Assembly: GCF_014633365.1 (NCBI RefSeq)
Contig: NC_068344.1
Span: forward strand, 11,051,669 to 11,115,668
Length of the DNA stretch: 64,000 nucleotides
DNA from: Diospyros lotus
Taxonomy: Eukaryota; Streptophyta; Magnoliopsida; Ericales; Ebenaceae
Direction: 5' to 3'
The first letter of the stretch is position 1, and each line of letters begins with the position of its first letter. Made by a program: the position numbers and the translations under genes. Shown here in pieces: positions 53,301 to 57,449 of this stretch. The notes under the pieces are model-generated. The model saw only the letters and a list, made by a program, of their open reading frames with translations. It was not told where the DNA came from and made no database searches.

Positions 53301-54961
53301 ACCTTCATCAGTGACAGTCCACCAGCAATGTCACAAAAAAATGAAAAAAAAAGAAAGAAAAGAAAAGAAAAGCATAGTTGCATGCCATTGTAAAATGACT
53401 GCATCATCGAACCATCATCACCATCAGACCCATTACTGACTGCATCAGGGGCCTCCAACCATCATCAATCAATCGGAACAACATGTAGCAGAGCAGCACA
53501 ACCATCATTGTCAAATCAGAAGCTTTCAGCTATTGTATTTTGAGATCAGCTTTGATATTGATTTGTTTGTTCTATTTGGTTCTGCATCAAGAGGTCTGAG
53601 ACTGGGAGATCCTTTTTTTTTCCCCTCTCTATTTTGGTGATTGATGATTTCAGTAGTTGATCTTCCTTCTTTGTGTTCATGGACTTGGAATAGGAGGTTT
53701 CTTGAATTTGTTGATGACAATTCTCTTTTTCTGTAGTGAACCATGTCTTTACTGTTGTTAGCCTGTTTCATGAATGGAATCCAAGTCTTATGATATGACT
53801 CAAATTCTTGTACCCAAGCCAAATCCCTTTTGGCACCTCATTATATTCCTCGTTAACTTCCAACTTGTCTCCTTTATACTGAACATGGAGCCTCCTTAAT
53901 TGGTTTCCTCATGTATCTTACTCGTTTTTAGAGCTGTACTATGGATACTTGGGCAGAGTAGAACCTGCAAAAACATCACATTTGATGAGCAGGAATAATA
54001 GGATGAGTAGTCATCAATTTTTGTTTGCATCACGCCTTAAAGAAGGTTGTAACAGCTTGTTCGGACAAATCTGAAATACAAAGACCAATATAGTTCCTAA
54101 TCATTCAAGATACATATGCTGACATGTTCTTTTCAACATTAGGCCTACTAATAAGTATACTACACTCAGGGTTTATTAGTACATCCTTGTGATAAACACC
54201 TTATGAAAGGCAAGACCATTCATGTGATAAACACTCTCTGGCTGTGTTTGTTTGAATTGGAAGTTTTGGGCTCATTTTGTACATGGACCAGAAGTTTTGC
54301 TAGTTGTAAATTCCACTATTTTGCTTCAAGCATTTTCCAACATTTCTAGGTTGGACTTAGAATAACCCCTCGTTGAAAAAGAGAACATATAAATGATGTA
54401 TCCTTTCAATCATCAAGCTTCACCCATCTCCCCATCTCTCTCTGTTGTATCTTCTGTTGACAGGTTCTTACTGTTTCCATCATTCTAATTTTGTTAGAAT
54501 TTCTGTAGAACCAAATGCATGTTGAATCACAAGCCTCCAATTCTTGTTCTGCCTCATCTGAGTTTCCTTGTACTTTTTCACTGCATATCTATTTTTAATT
54601 GAGAACTGTTGTATTTTATCTGTCTGTCTTTACTGGAAGCAGGATATTCAATAGCCAGCTGTTTTGCATTGTAATTTTAAATACATTGGAGGATTAAGTT
54701 GAAGTAGCCTTGTAATATGTTATGGTATTTTTTTACTAAAGTACTTCCTCATTTGATTGGGAACAGAGGTTGATATTTGATGAGCCAAAGGATGGAGTGA
54801 GGAAAATAGTACTAGCTACCAATATTGCTGAGACAAGTATAACAATTAATGATGTAGTTTTTGTTATTGACTGTGGAAAGGCAAAGGAGACATCATACGA
54901 TGCACTGAACAACACTCCTTGTTTGCTTCCTTCCTGGATTTCAAAGGTTTCTGCTCTGCAG
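20097..54961 (+). CDS. DExH-box ATP-dependent RNA helicase, DExH3/DExH5 (DHX36-like) type; ten internal exons, gene incomplete at both window edges
   Basis: The ten exons join in frame with GT-AG introns into 567 codons. In order: an N-terminal dsRNA-binding-like region (residues about 1-80, [49 protein letters not shown]), a charged linker, then the helicase core. The core has motif I GETGCGKT, Ia TQPRR, Ib-region [22 protein letters not shown] region [10 protein letters not shown], and V region [20 protein letters not shown]. Family knowledge: these are DEAH proteins that unwind RNA or G-quadruplex structures using ATP, and some plant members are nuclear or mitochondrial. Missing here are the N-terminus and motif VI, HA2 and OB-fold regions. 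No stop or frameshift is present over 1701 coding bases, which argues for a live gene. Oddity: the last exon ends SKVSALQ where relatives have SKASARQ, with Leu for a conserved Arg. DExH3 versus DExH5 cannot be decided here. Confidence 0.93.
20343..20430 (+). CDS. Helicase exon b
   Basis: Acceptor TTGGCAG, donor GAG|GTATTT. Completes the Ser codon from exon a and reads [19 protein letters not shown] and [10 protein letters not shown], a strongly conserved block of the DExH3/DExH5 family. 88 bp. Confidence 0.93.
20431..20884 (+). other. Start of the 11.9-kb helicase intron, before the copia C insertion
   Basis: AT-rich, non-coding, with TATATATATAT near 20566-20576. No recognisable feature until the copia C LTR at 20885. 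Confidence 0.6.
20885..21152 (-). repeat. 3' LTR of copia C
   Basis: TGTTATAATTTGAGCAGG at the left, paired with 31786-32022 (TGTTAGAATTTGAG). The right limit is set by the purine tract at about 21154-21170. Confidence 0.75.
21221..21553 (-). repeat. 3' LTR of element D
   Basis: Plus-strand TGTAGGATGATCCG to CTATCAACA, next to the tract CTCCCTCCCCCAAC, which is the element's purine tract on the minus strand. The 5' partner is not present in the window. Confidence 0.65.
21658..24450 (-). pseudogene. Pol of element D (reverse transcriptase, RNase H, integrase)
   Basis: 24237-24449 gives the pre-RT segment ([24 protein letters not shown]). 23338-24102 gives reverse transcriptase with [20 protein letters not shown] and [15 protein letters not shown]. 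22723-23301 gives RNase H to the integrase zinc region ([52 protein letters not shown]). 21658-22677 gives the integrase core and C-terminus ([43 protein letters not shown]). Three active-site codons read as substitutions: KLNL and FFND for catalytic Asp, and QTK for the catalytic Glu. The gene is therefore inactive even where frames are open. Confidence 0.88.
24477..24639 (+). repeat. 5' LTR of copia E
   Basis: From TGTTGAGTTATATGG (or TGAGTT at 24480) to AAGTTTCACA, directly followed by a primer site. Contains three tandem copies of CATGGCC-type phrases near 24521-24545 and a TATATATATATAGG promoter-like segment. Short for a copia LTR. Confidence 0.7.
24640..24651 (+). promoter_or_regulatory. 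Primer-binding site of copia E
   Basis: TGGTATCAGAGA, initiator-Met type with one mismatch, abutting the LTR. Confidence 0.8.
25272..26580 (+). pseudogene. Gag, protease-region and pre-integrase domain of copia E
   Basis: The frame opens with [16 protein letters not shown] at 25272, is stopped at about 25327 and again near 25427, then runs open from 25473 to 26306. It contains [20 protein letters not shown], a CX2CX4HX4C zinc knuckle [14 protein letters not shown] (about 25918-25959), [15 protein letters not shown] of the protease flank, and [20 protein letters not shown]. After a TAG at 26304 it continues to [20 protein letters not shown] pre-integrase sequence and [19 protein letters not shown] plant copia polyprotein broken by at least three stops and truncated. 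Confidence 0.88.
27521..27532 (-). promoter_or_regulatory. Primer-binding site of element G
   Basis: The minus strand reads TGGTATCAGAGC, 2 bases inside the LTR. Confidence 0.85.
27535..28310 (-). repeat. 5' LTR of element G
   Basis: Plus-strand TGTCACATTCCTAGGATTACC to CCTAGGGTCATGACA. Interrupted by an hAT-like element at about 27632-28179; without it the LTR is about 230 bp. Confidence 0.7.
27632..28179. mobile_element. hAT-like nonautonomous element inside the LTR of G
   Basis: The left end CAGTGTTCTAAAATGCGC and the right end (reverse complement TAGTGTTCTAAAAATCGG) form an inverted repeat that continues into GCTAGGCG / GGCTTAGGCG. An 8-bp duplication is not evident. Internally it has TA and CA-type microsatellites (27729-27760, 27793-27812) and repeated AGGCG phrases. 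The AGTGTTCTAAAA terminus resembles the confirmed hAT-like element at 18882. Confidence 0.6.
28311..28415 (+). pseudogene. Ty3 protease fragment (element I) between two LTRs
   Basis: The plus strand reads [20 protein letters not shown] then RVDWMRTVS, the second half of a Ty3 aspartic protease (compare LRLLKLGGCDMVLGVDWMRE in element A). Only 105 bp remain, bordered by the outer LTR ends of G and H, so both inserted into the same older element, which is otherwise lost from this window. Confidence 0.75.
28416..28785 (-). repeat. 3' LTR of element H
   Basis: TGTCACGGCCTAAGCC to CATTGTGTGACA, next to the C-rich strand of a purine tract (28786-28802). Has GA repeats at about 28503-28522. No partner LTR is present. 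Confidence 0.75.
28961..30165 (-). pseudogene. Integrase and Pol C-terminus of element H
   Basis: 29586-29957 reads the core ([60 protein letters not shown]). 29325-29540 reads [20 protein letters not shown]. 28961-29185 reads [20 protein letters not shown] and [20 protein letters not shown]. 30049-30252 holds the N-terminal [20 protein letters not shown] segment. Second acidic residue region reads SNHDK where relatives have SDRDK. Several frames and stops, so a pseudogene. Confidence 0.82.
30166..31185 (+). pseudogene. Reverse transcriptase end and RNase H of copia F
   Basis: Reads [20 protein letters not shown] then [11 protein letters not shown] (first residue of the usual YVDD box is Ser), [40 protein letters not shown] and [20 protein letters not shown]. 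It then reads, in other frames, an RNase H with [36 protein letters not shown] and [20 protein letters not shown]. The end reads [20 protein letters not shown]. Frame shifts near 30600-30800. Confidence 0.85.
31191..31434 (+). repeat. 3' LTR of copia F (right end approximate)
   Basis: Starts TGTAGAAGAGATTAATATTG directly after the purine tract TGAGGGGGAA and contains GGATATAAATATACC. The end may be TTTCACA at 31434; C gag sequence resumes at 31455. Confidence 0.6.
31455..31709 (-). pseudogene. Gag N-terminus of copia C
   Basis: The minus strand reads [20 protein letters not shown] and [20 protein letters not shown] followed by [15 protein letters not shown], then leaves the family sequence where element F was inserted. 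The same block occurs in copia L (55735 onward: [20 protein letters not shown]), so C and L are one lineage. Confidence 0.85.
31774..31785 (-). promoter_or_regulatory. Primer-binding site of copia C
   Basis: The minus strand reads TGGTATCAGAGC, adjacent to the LTR without spacing. Confidence 0.85.
31786..32022 (-). repeat. 5' LTR of copia C
   Basis: TGTTAGAATTTGAGAACATA at the left. Followed on the right by CACAT, which also precedes the other LTR at 20880-20884. Confidence 0.75.
32023..32340 (+). other. End of the 11.9-kb helicase intron
   Basis: Non-coding, T-rich, ending AAGGATTAATAG before the exon. Nothing else recognised. Confidence 0.6.
32341..32586 (+). CDS. Helicase exon c (linker before the helicase core)
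   Basis: Acceptor TTAATAG, donor CAG|GTTTAT. Reads [19 protein letters not shown], then a Ser-rich linker [19 protein letters not shown] and [18 protein letters not shown]. 82 codons, phase 0 both sides. The linker is the least conserved part of the family. Confidence 0.92.
32587..33470 (+). other. Start of the 14.4-kb helicase intron
   Basis: AT-rich non-coding DNA with a long T-run at about 32655-32675. The stretch from about 33120 may already be the degraded 5' part of the L1 element, but I cannot align it. Confidence 0.5.
33471..35280 (+). mobile_element. L1-type LINE remnant, segment 1 (endonuclease end and reverse transcriptase)
   Basis: Plus-strand translation with many stops follows a plant L1 ORF2. 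33487-33640 reads [20 protein letters not shown] then QLDRLFFSG (endonuclease). 34560-34720 reads [20 protein letters not shown] and [10 protein letters not shown] then LDTEKAFD (reverse transcriptase). Around 35150-35270 it reads PSTYLGLPFG-like and [11 protein letters not shown]. Cut at the duplication GCTTG (35276-35280) by element K and resumed at 38628. Confidence 0.78.
35281..35487 (-). repeat. 3' LTR of element K (right limit approximate)
   Basis: TGATGTGAAACAACC start, sharing with 38377-38622 the segment TAATTACC.TAGTTATAATT and CATCATAA.CCTA, but clearly diverged. Confidence 0.6.
36340..36510 (-). pseudogene. Gag zinc-knuckle fragment in element K
   Basis: The minus strand reads [18 protein letters not shown] (about 36349-36402), a CX2CX4HX4C knuckle as in nucleocapsid-type Gag domains that bind element RNA. 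The surrounding sequence has stops in all frames and I cannot recognise the capsid part. Confidence 0.6.
37308..37677 (+). repeat. Solo LTR inside element K
   Basis: TGTTACAAACCTGAGGG to CGAGGACGTGACA, flanked by a perfect 5-bp duplication GTTGG (37303-37307 and 37678-37682). CT-rich near the right end (about 37530-37600), as in the 4572-4869 solo LTR, which suggests plus orientation. Confidence 0.88.
38363..38374 (-). promoter_or_regulatory. Primer-binding site of element K
   Basis: The minus strand reads TGGTATTAAAGG, a decayed initiator-Met primer site, 2 bases from the LTR. Confidence 0.65.
38377..38622 (-). repeat. 5' LTR of element K
   Basis: TGATGTAGAACAGCTGG to CCTCACCA, ended by the GCTTG duplication. 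Confidence 0.78.
38628..38683 (+). mobile_element. L1-type LINE remnant, segment 2
   Basis: 56 bp between K and J. Reads ALIKSIL then, after a shift, LPCLFMIP, the L1 'TLIKSVLSSLP' region. It ends with GATTC (38679-38683), the target duplication of element J. Confidence 0.75.
38684..39037 (+). repeat. 5' LTR of element J
   Basis: Begins TAATAGGCCCCC (the partner LTR has TGATAGGCCCTC) and ends GGTATTCCAACA. Confidence 0.93.
38861..38891 (+). promoter_or_regulatory. TATA box and GA tract in the 5' LTR of J
   Basis: GTATAAATAAG is followed at once by a (GA)n run. The 3' LTR has the same pair (TATAAATAAG then GAGAGAGAG). Position fits the core promoter that would start element RNA. Confidence 0.6.
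39041..39052 (+). promoter_or_regulatory. Primer-binding site of element J
   Basis: TGGTATCAGAGC, 3 bases after the LTR; initiator-Met tRNA primer. Confidence 0.95.
39067..40060 (+). pseudogene. Gag of element J
   Basis: Starts [20 protein letters not shown] (a heptad-like, probably coiled N-terminus), is stopped at about 39168, then gives [20 protein letters not shown] and [20 protein letters not shown]. After more breaks it gives [20 protein letters not shown] and [20 protein letters not shown]. The knuckle [18 protein letters not shown] is at about 40012-40065, where the spacing matches the CFRCxxKYSxGHxC variant of this lineage. It would form the particle and bind RNA. At least four stops. 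Confidence 0.85.
40070..40530 (+). pseudogene. Protease region of element J
   Basis: An open stretch with an acidic linker ([20 protein letters not shown]), then [20 protein letters not shown] at the catalytic site, and [20 protein letters not shown]. The usual DSG reads DGG, so catalytic competence is doubtful. Confidence 0.8.
40700..42140 (+). pseudogene. Reverse transcriptase and RNase H of element J
   Basis: 40845-41759 is open and reads [35 protein letters not shown] and [13 protein letters not shown]. The first Asp of the DD pair is Asn. RNase H begins at about 41690, where a 26-bp direct duplication (41683-41708 and 41709-41734) shifts the frame. Beyond it [33 protein letters not shown] and [15 protein letters not shown] are seen with three TAG/TGA stops. 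A frame break also lies before 40845. Confidence 0.88.
42150..43505 (+). pseudogene. Integrase of element J
   Basis: Zinc region [20 protein letters not shown] and [20 protein letters not shown] (about 42310-42470), core [40 protein letters not shown] and [20 protein letters not shown] (catalytic Glu intact), and the C-terminal half ([20 protein letters not shown]). After a break near 43200 comes a chromo-like end with [20 protein letters not shown] at 43439-43500. One in-frame TGA near 42567. Confidence 0.88.
43575..43919 (+). repeat. 3' LTR of element J
   Basis: TGATAGGCCCTCAGTCC to GGTATTCCAACA. Preceded by a G-run of more than 20 bases plus TGGAGAGATAA (43538-43574), the purine tract. 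Confidence 0.95.
43925..44528 (+). mobile_element. L1-type LINE remnant, segment 3
   Basis: Resumes after J with [20 protein letters not shown] then [30 protein letters not shown]. Later (44340-44520) it reads [17 protein letters not shown] and [19 protein letters not shown]. These follow the order of a plant L1 ORF2 tail (zf-RVT side). Many stops. Confidence 0.75.
44529..45544. mobile_element. Degraded hAT-related repeat and a local duplication
   Basis: The interior from about 44600 to 45430 (GCACATTTATT, CCTATAAAAAGGTAAATGCAAA, CTATAATAACAACTAAT) is related to the element at 45545-46408. No intact terminal repeats. A 43-bp phrase beginning AGGTAGTGAGTCTATC occurs at 45434-45477 and again at 45506-45549, evidence of a local direct duplication touching the neighbour's left end. 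Confidence 0.55.
45545..46408. mobile_element. Nonautonomous hAT-like element with internal tandem hairpins
   Basis: Terminal inverted repeats CATAGTTGTCAAACGCAC and (reverse complement of the right end) CATAGTTGTCAAAGGCACGC. Imperfect 8-bp duplication CTTTGTCT / CTTTGCCC (45537-45544 and 46409-46416). No transposase. The interior 45760-46125 is a tandem array. Confidence 0.7.
45760..46125. repeat. Tandem array of about 80-90 bp hairpin units
   Basis: Four to five variants of a unit containing TTAGTTTCTTTTAAATTGC followed by AAAAGAAATTAGAAG and an A-rich spacer. Each unit is a short near-palindrome, since TTTCTTTTAAATTGCAAAAG pairs with itself. Unit lengths vary. Confidence 0.65.
46417..47004 (+). 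other. End of the 14.4-kb helicase intron
   Basis: Non-coding, ends GTTATAG before exon d. No repeat termini recognised. Confidence 0.6.
47005..47100 (+). CDS. Helicase exon d
   Basis: Acceptor GTTATAG, donor CAG|GTACAT. Reads [20 protein letters not shown] then [12 protein letters not shown], the helix block directly before motif I. 32 codons, phase 0. Confidence 0.94.
47101..47466 (+). other. Helicase intron with C-run, A-run and (AAAT)n
   Basis: 366 bp. Contains a C-run of over 20 bases at about 47363-47385 followed by A-rich AAAT repeats to about 47429, then TTCTCTCTTTCCAG. The C-run is a likely assembly weak point. Confidence 0.8.
47467..47655 (+). CDS. Helicase exon e (motifs I and Ia)
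   Basis: Acceptor TTTCCAG, donor ACG|GTAAGT. Walker [15 protein letters not shown] at 47482-47523 binds [23 protein letters not shown] covers motif Ia. 63 codons, phase 0. Confidence 0.96.
47764..47923 (+). CDS. Helicase exon f (motif II DEIH)
   Basis: Acceptor GGTTAAG (weak, no strong pyrimidine tract), donor G|GTATGT. Reads [37 protein letters not shown] and [20 protein letters not shown] (47893-47904) is the ATP-hydrolysis motif that names the family. 160 bp, leaving one base for the next codon. Confidence 0.95.
48045..48175 (+). CDS. Helicase exon g (motif III SAT)
   Basis: Acceptor AAACTAG, donor CCG|GTGAGG. Reads [20 protein letters not shown] and [23 protein letters not shown] (48110-48118) couples ATP hydrolysis to unwinding. 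131 bp plus the carried base makes 44 codons. Confidence 0.95.
48203..49562. mobile_element. 1.36-kb foldback element, Harbinger-like ends
   Basis: Flanked by TAA on both sides (48200-48202, 49563-49565). Ends GGTGGCATTGG and, reverse complemented, GGTGGTGTTTGG. The core is a long inverted repeat: about 48709-48887 pairs with 48893-49072 (for example CAAACTTTGGCC with GGCCAAAGTTTG, and GAGATGTATTAGTTA with TAACTAATGCATCTC), centred near 48890, which is also the midpoint of the element. TAA duplications and GGTGG termini fit PIF/Harbinger-type MITEs. No transposase. Very AT-rich. Confidence 0.65.
49563..50329 (+). other. Helicase intron with a 56-bp tandem duplication
   Basis: Non-coding apart from the repeat at 49800-49911, two consecutive identical copies starting GGAAGTGTGGTAGTCCAGG. 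A GA tract lies at about 50060-50071. Confidence 0.6.
50330..50900 (+). mobile_element. L1-type LINE endonuclease fragment
   Basis: The plus strand reads [44 protein letters not shown] and, in another frame, [16 protein letters not shown]. These are the last part of an L1 endonuclease (SDH motif region written PDHSPFSLD). The fragment has no reverse transcriptase, poly-A tail or target duplication that I can see. Confidence 0.7.
50901..51222 (+). other. End of the 3-kb helicase intron
   Basis: Non-coding, ending CTGGTTTAATAG before exon h. Confidence 0.6.
51223..51390 (+). CDS. Helicase exon h
   Basis: Acceptor TTTAATAG, donor GAG|GTATAA. Reads [20 protein letters not shown] and [20 protein letters not shown] then [16 protein letters not shown], the segment between motifs III and IV. 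56 codons, phase 0. Confidence 0.95.
51477..51749 (+). CDS. Helicase exon i (motif IV region)
   Basis: Acceptor CAATTAG, donor CAG|GTTAAG. Reads [60 protein letters not shown] and [15 protein letters not shown]. Start of RecA-like domain 2. 91 codons, phase 0. Confidence 0.95.
51750..52308 (+). other. Helicase intron with short imperfect tandem repeats
   Basis: Two near-copies of a 60-70 bp phrase (TTCATCTTTATTTGTTAATC at about 51778 and TTCATCTTTGTTTGTTAATC at about 51835). Another pair around TATACCTTTTTCTTC (51973 and 52072). No gene. Confidence 0.6.
52309..52661. mobile_element. Short element with long terminal inverted repeats
   Basis: 353 bp. The first about 90 bp (GTAAGTTACACTAGTCCCTA, CATAACAAATTGGT, TTTTTGTCATCATAGCC) pairs with the last about 90 bp (reverse complement GTAAATTACACCATTAGTCC, CATAACAAATTGGT, TTTTTGTCACCATAGCC). 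Long inverted repeats suit a Mutator-like MITE, but I see no 9-bp duplication. No coding capacity. Confidence 0.7.
52662..53039 (+). other. Helicase intron, nothing recognised
   Basis: AT-rich non-coding DNA between the short element and the K-like remnant. Confidence 0.5.
53040..53600 (+). mobile_element. Remnant of a K-family nonautonomous LTR element
   Basis: TTCTGCATCAATTTGGTATC followed by AAAGCC at about 53123-53147 repeats, on the plus strand, the LTR-end plus primer-site junction of element K. The phrase ATCAGCTTTGATATTG occurs at 53049 and again at 53545, each followed by a TTCTGCATCAA, suggesting two LTR ends around a 400-bp leader. Degraded, boundaries uncertain. Confidence 0.45.
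53601..54766 (+). other. Rest of the 3-kb helicase intron
   Basis: Non-coding. Ends TTTGATTGGGAACAG before exon j. I see no transposon termini. Confidence 0.5.
54767..54961 (+). CDS. Helicase exon j (motif V), last exon in the window
   Basis: Acceptor GGGAACAG, donor CAG|GTATGG. Reads [40 protein letters not shown] and [20 protein letters not shown] then VSALQ. Motif V binds RNA and senses nucleotide. The family continues with RRGRAGRV (motif VI), which must be in the next exon beyond 64000. In relatives the end is SKASARQ; here Leu replaces the Arg. Confidence 0.94.
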
Positions 54962-55734
54962 GTATGGTTTCTTTTCCAGTTGATGCATCTGAGAAGGTGG
55001 ATACTATATTTTGTTGCTCATAGCTTAGCTTCTTACTCATTTTTCTCTTCCTCTTCCTCTTAAATTGTTTCCAGCTTTTTAAAGTTTATGTAGTTCTCGT
55101 CCCTGTGACATTTTTATTTTTTCTTGCAAATGAGAATTCACTATATCTTCTTTTAGGTGAAAAAAAGTTTTATTTTTCTTACTGTAACCTCATGATTCTG
55201 TCTCCATTCTTTTGAATGTTATTACAGGCCTTCCTTCGGAATGTGGCTTAAAATATGATTCATACTGGCGTTTCTAAGCTGCATATTATTTTGGTTGCGC
55301 AATGTCCCTATTCCTAGTGCTTATTCTATATATATTTCATTCTCTTTTTCCCTCAATTAAGCTCTCTGCATTTTGAATTTTGTGGTTGTTTCTTAAGCCC
55401 TTCATGGGTGCAGTTGAGATGCATTGACTTGAATCACCTTGGAAGGTTTTTTTTCTTTTCTTCCCTTTCCCCTTGTCATAAATAACAGTGTATAGAAGAA
55501 AAGAGTCAGGTATATGCAAGAAGAGCAAGGTTTAAGTTGCAATGGGAAGCCATGAGTATAATATATATATATTGCACAATACGTGTATTGACATCGTGTT
55601 ATCATGCTTGTGGTGGTGATTCCCCATGGTTTCGTGTCTCTTGAATTAGGAATCTCCACTTGGTATAAGCAAACATATGTTTGTTGTTAGAAGACAAGCA
55701 GATTTCCTAATATGCAGATTTTCTAATATATGGA
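54962..55734 (+). other. Start of the last helicase intron
   Basis: Non-coding, T-rich. A TATATATATAT run lies near 55560-55572. A CAG at about 55228 is followed by AFLRNVA and a stop, with no helicase similarity. Confidence 0.6.
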
Positions 55735-57118
55735 ATCGGTAGCACCACTGAAGTCCCTTTTACGGGCAGTTCCAGCAATGGTGCGATCATCGGTGGAGAA
55801 TTACAAAATATCCAAGTAGCCTATCAGCTGAATGGAAAAAACTATCTCAAGTGGTCCCAACTGATAAGGACGTTCCTAAAGGGCAAGGGAAAGTTGAGTC
55901 ACTTGCTTGGAACCAGTCCTAAAGAGAGTGATCCCACGTATGCTACATGGGATGAGGAAGACTCACTAGTAATGTCCTGGCTCTGGAACTCCATGATTCC
56001 AGAAATCAGTGACACGTGATGTTTCTTACAACAGTTAAGGAGATCTGAGAAGTAGTGAAGATCACATATGTAAAGGTAAACGACACTGCACATATTTATG
56101 AGATTAGAACCAAGGTAGCAACCACTAAGCAAGGGACTCGGTTTATAACCAAGTATGCAAATTTACTGCAAACCTTGTGGCAAGAATTAGATCACTATCA
56201 GTGTATCCAAATGAAGTGCAAGGAAGATGCTGTCATTCAAAACAGATTTGTGGAGAAGGAGAGAACCTATGATTTCTTAGTTGGACTAAATGTGGAGTAT
56301 GATGCAATTAGGGTCCAAATTCTTGGCAAGACTAATTTGCCTTATTTAAATGAGGCAATATCAATTGTGCGTGCGGAGGAAGGCAAAAGAAGGGTGATGC
56401 TAGAGACCAATCATATGGAGAGTTCAGCCCTTTTAATCGTGAAAGGCCTTAGTCAGGAGAGATTAACTTGTGAAGATAGGAAGGCTGCGGATTCAGTTAA
56501 AACCATAAATAAGAATAATTTGTGGTGCACTTATTGCAAGAAGCGTAGGCATACCATTGAAAAATCTTGGAAGCTTCATGGTAAGCTAGCCAAAGGAGGA
56601 CAGCCAAAGAGATAGGCCTATGTGGCCAACAATCCGCTGATTACAAAAGGAAAAGCTCCAAAACAGGCTGAATCAATGGAGCTAAACCAGGAGGAAATAG
56701 AGAAACTAAGGAACCTACTAGGAACTCTTGAAAAAGGGCTAGGGGTAGGTACTTCTACCCTAGCCTTCATAGGTATTACTTCCACTTCTCTTACCTTACA
56801 TGTTTCAGATTTAACCCTACAAAACACTTGGATTCTTGACTCTGGAGCCACAGACCATATGACCCCTTCCTCACACAGATTTTTGTCTTACAAACCATTT
56901 CCTAGCACAAAGAAAATAGTATTGGCCGATGGATCCCTAACAACTGTAGCTGGACAAGGAGATATCCTTATAAACAACAACCTAATCCTAAAGGATGTTC
57001 TTCATGTCCCTAAGCTTTTCACCAATCTTGTTTCCATTCAAAAATTAACCCATGATGCTAACTGTCGTGTCATCTTCTATCTGTCCTTTTGTGAATTTCA
57101 AGAAAAGGACTCGAGGAA
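55735..57118 (+). pseudogene. Gag and protease of copia L
   Basis: [40 protein letters not shown] and WDEEDSLVMSWLWNSMIPEI (55820-56018), then a stop and a shift. 56055-56615 reads ATTKQGTRFITKYANLLQTL, KERTYDFLVGLNVEYDAIRV and the zinc knuckle CTYCKKRRHTIEKSWKLHG (last Cys of the CCHC pattern replaced by Ser). 56622-57179 contains the protease WILDSGATDHMTPSSHRFLS with intact DSG, LADGSLTTVAGQGDIL and VLHVPKLFTNLVSIQKLTHD. Confidence 0.88.
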
Positions 57119-57123
57119 GATGA
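55735..57123 (+). mobile_element. Ty1/copia element L, gag to protease, truncated
   Basis: Plus-strand copia fragment without a visible 5' LTR or primer site. Ends where the LTR of element M begins at 57124. Same lineage as copia C by its Gag start. Confidence 0.8.
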
Positions 57124-57445
57124 TGTCAGGTCCAACGGACCTGACAAGTATATCTCAAGAATTCTGCAGAATTGTGTAGAAGAGACTTGATTGGAGAGAG
57201 AGAGAAGAAGAAGAAGAAGAAGAGAGAGAGAGAGAACCAGTGAATTTAGAGAGAAATTCAAGATTCAATTCATTCATGCCTTTTTCGAGTGAGATTAGTT
57301 TGTATTTATATTGATCTCACCAGCCAAGTGGACAATTTGAATAGTTCCTACCAAAATTCTATACAATTGCTAACTACCATGTGCTACGGCTACTACTACC
57401 TTCCCACCTCTCTTTATTTAGTATGCACATGTTAGGCACATGACA
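57124..57445 (-). repeat. 3' LTR of element M
   Basis: TGTCAGGTCCAACGGACC to GGCACATGACA on the plus strand. Has (GAA)n/(GA)n at about 57196-57235. Next to it lies TTTACCCACCCCAT, the complement of the purine tract. Confidence 0.82.
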
Positions 57446-57449
57446 GTTT

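Noticed and set aside
55228..55260. Possible next helicase exon after a TTACAG acceptor
   Set aside because: It reads AFLRNVA and then a stop, with none of the RRGRAGRV motif expected.
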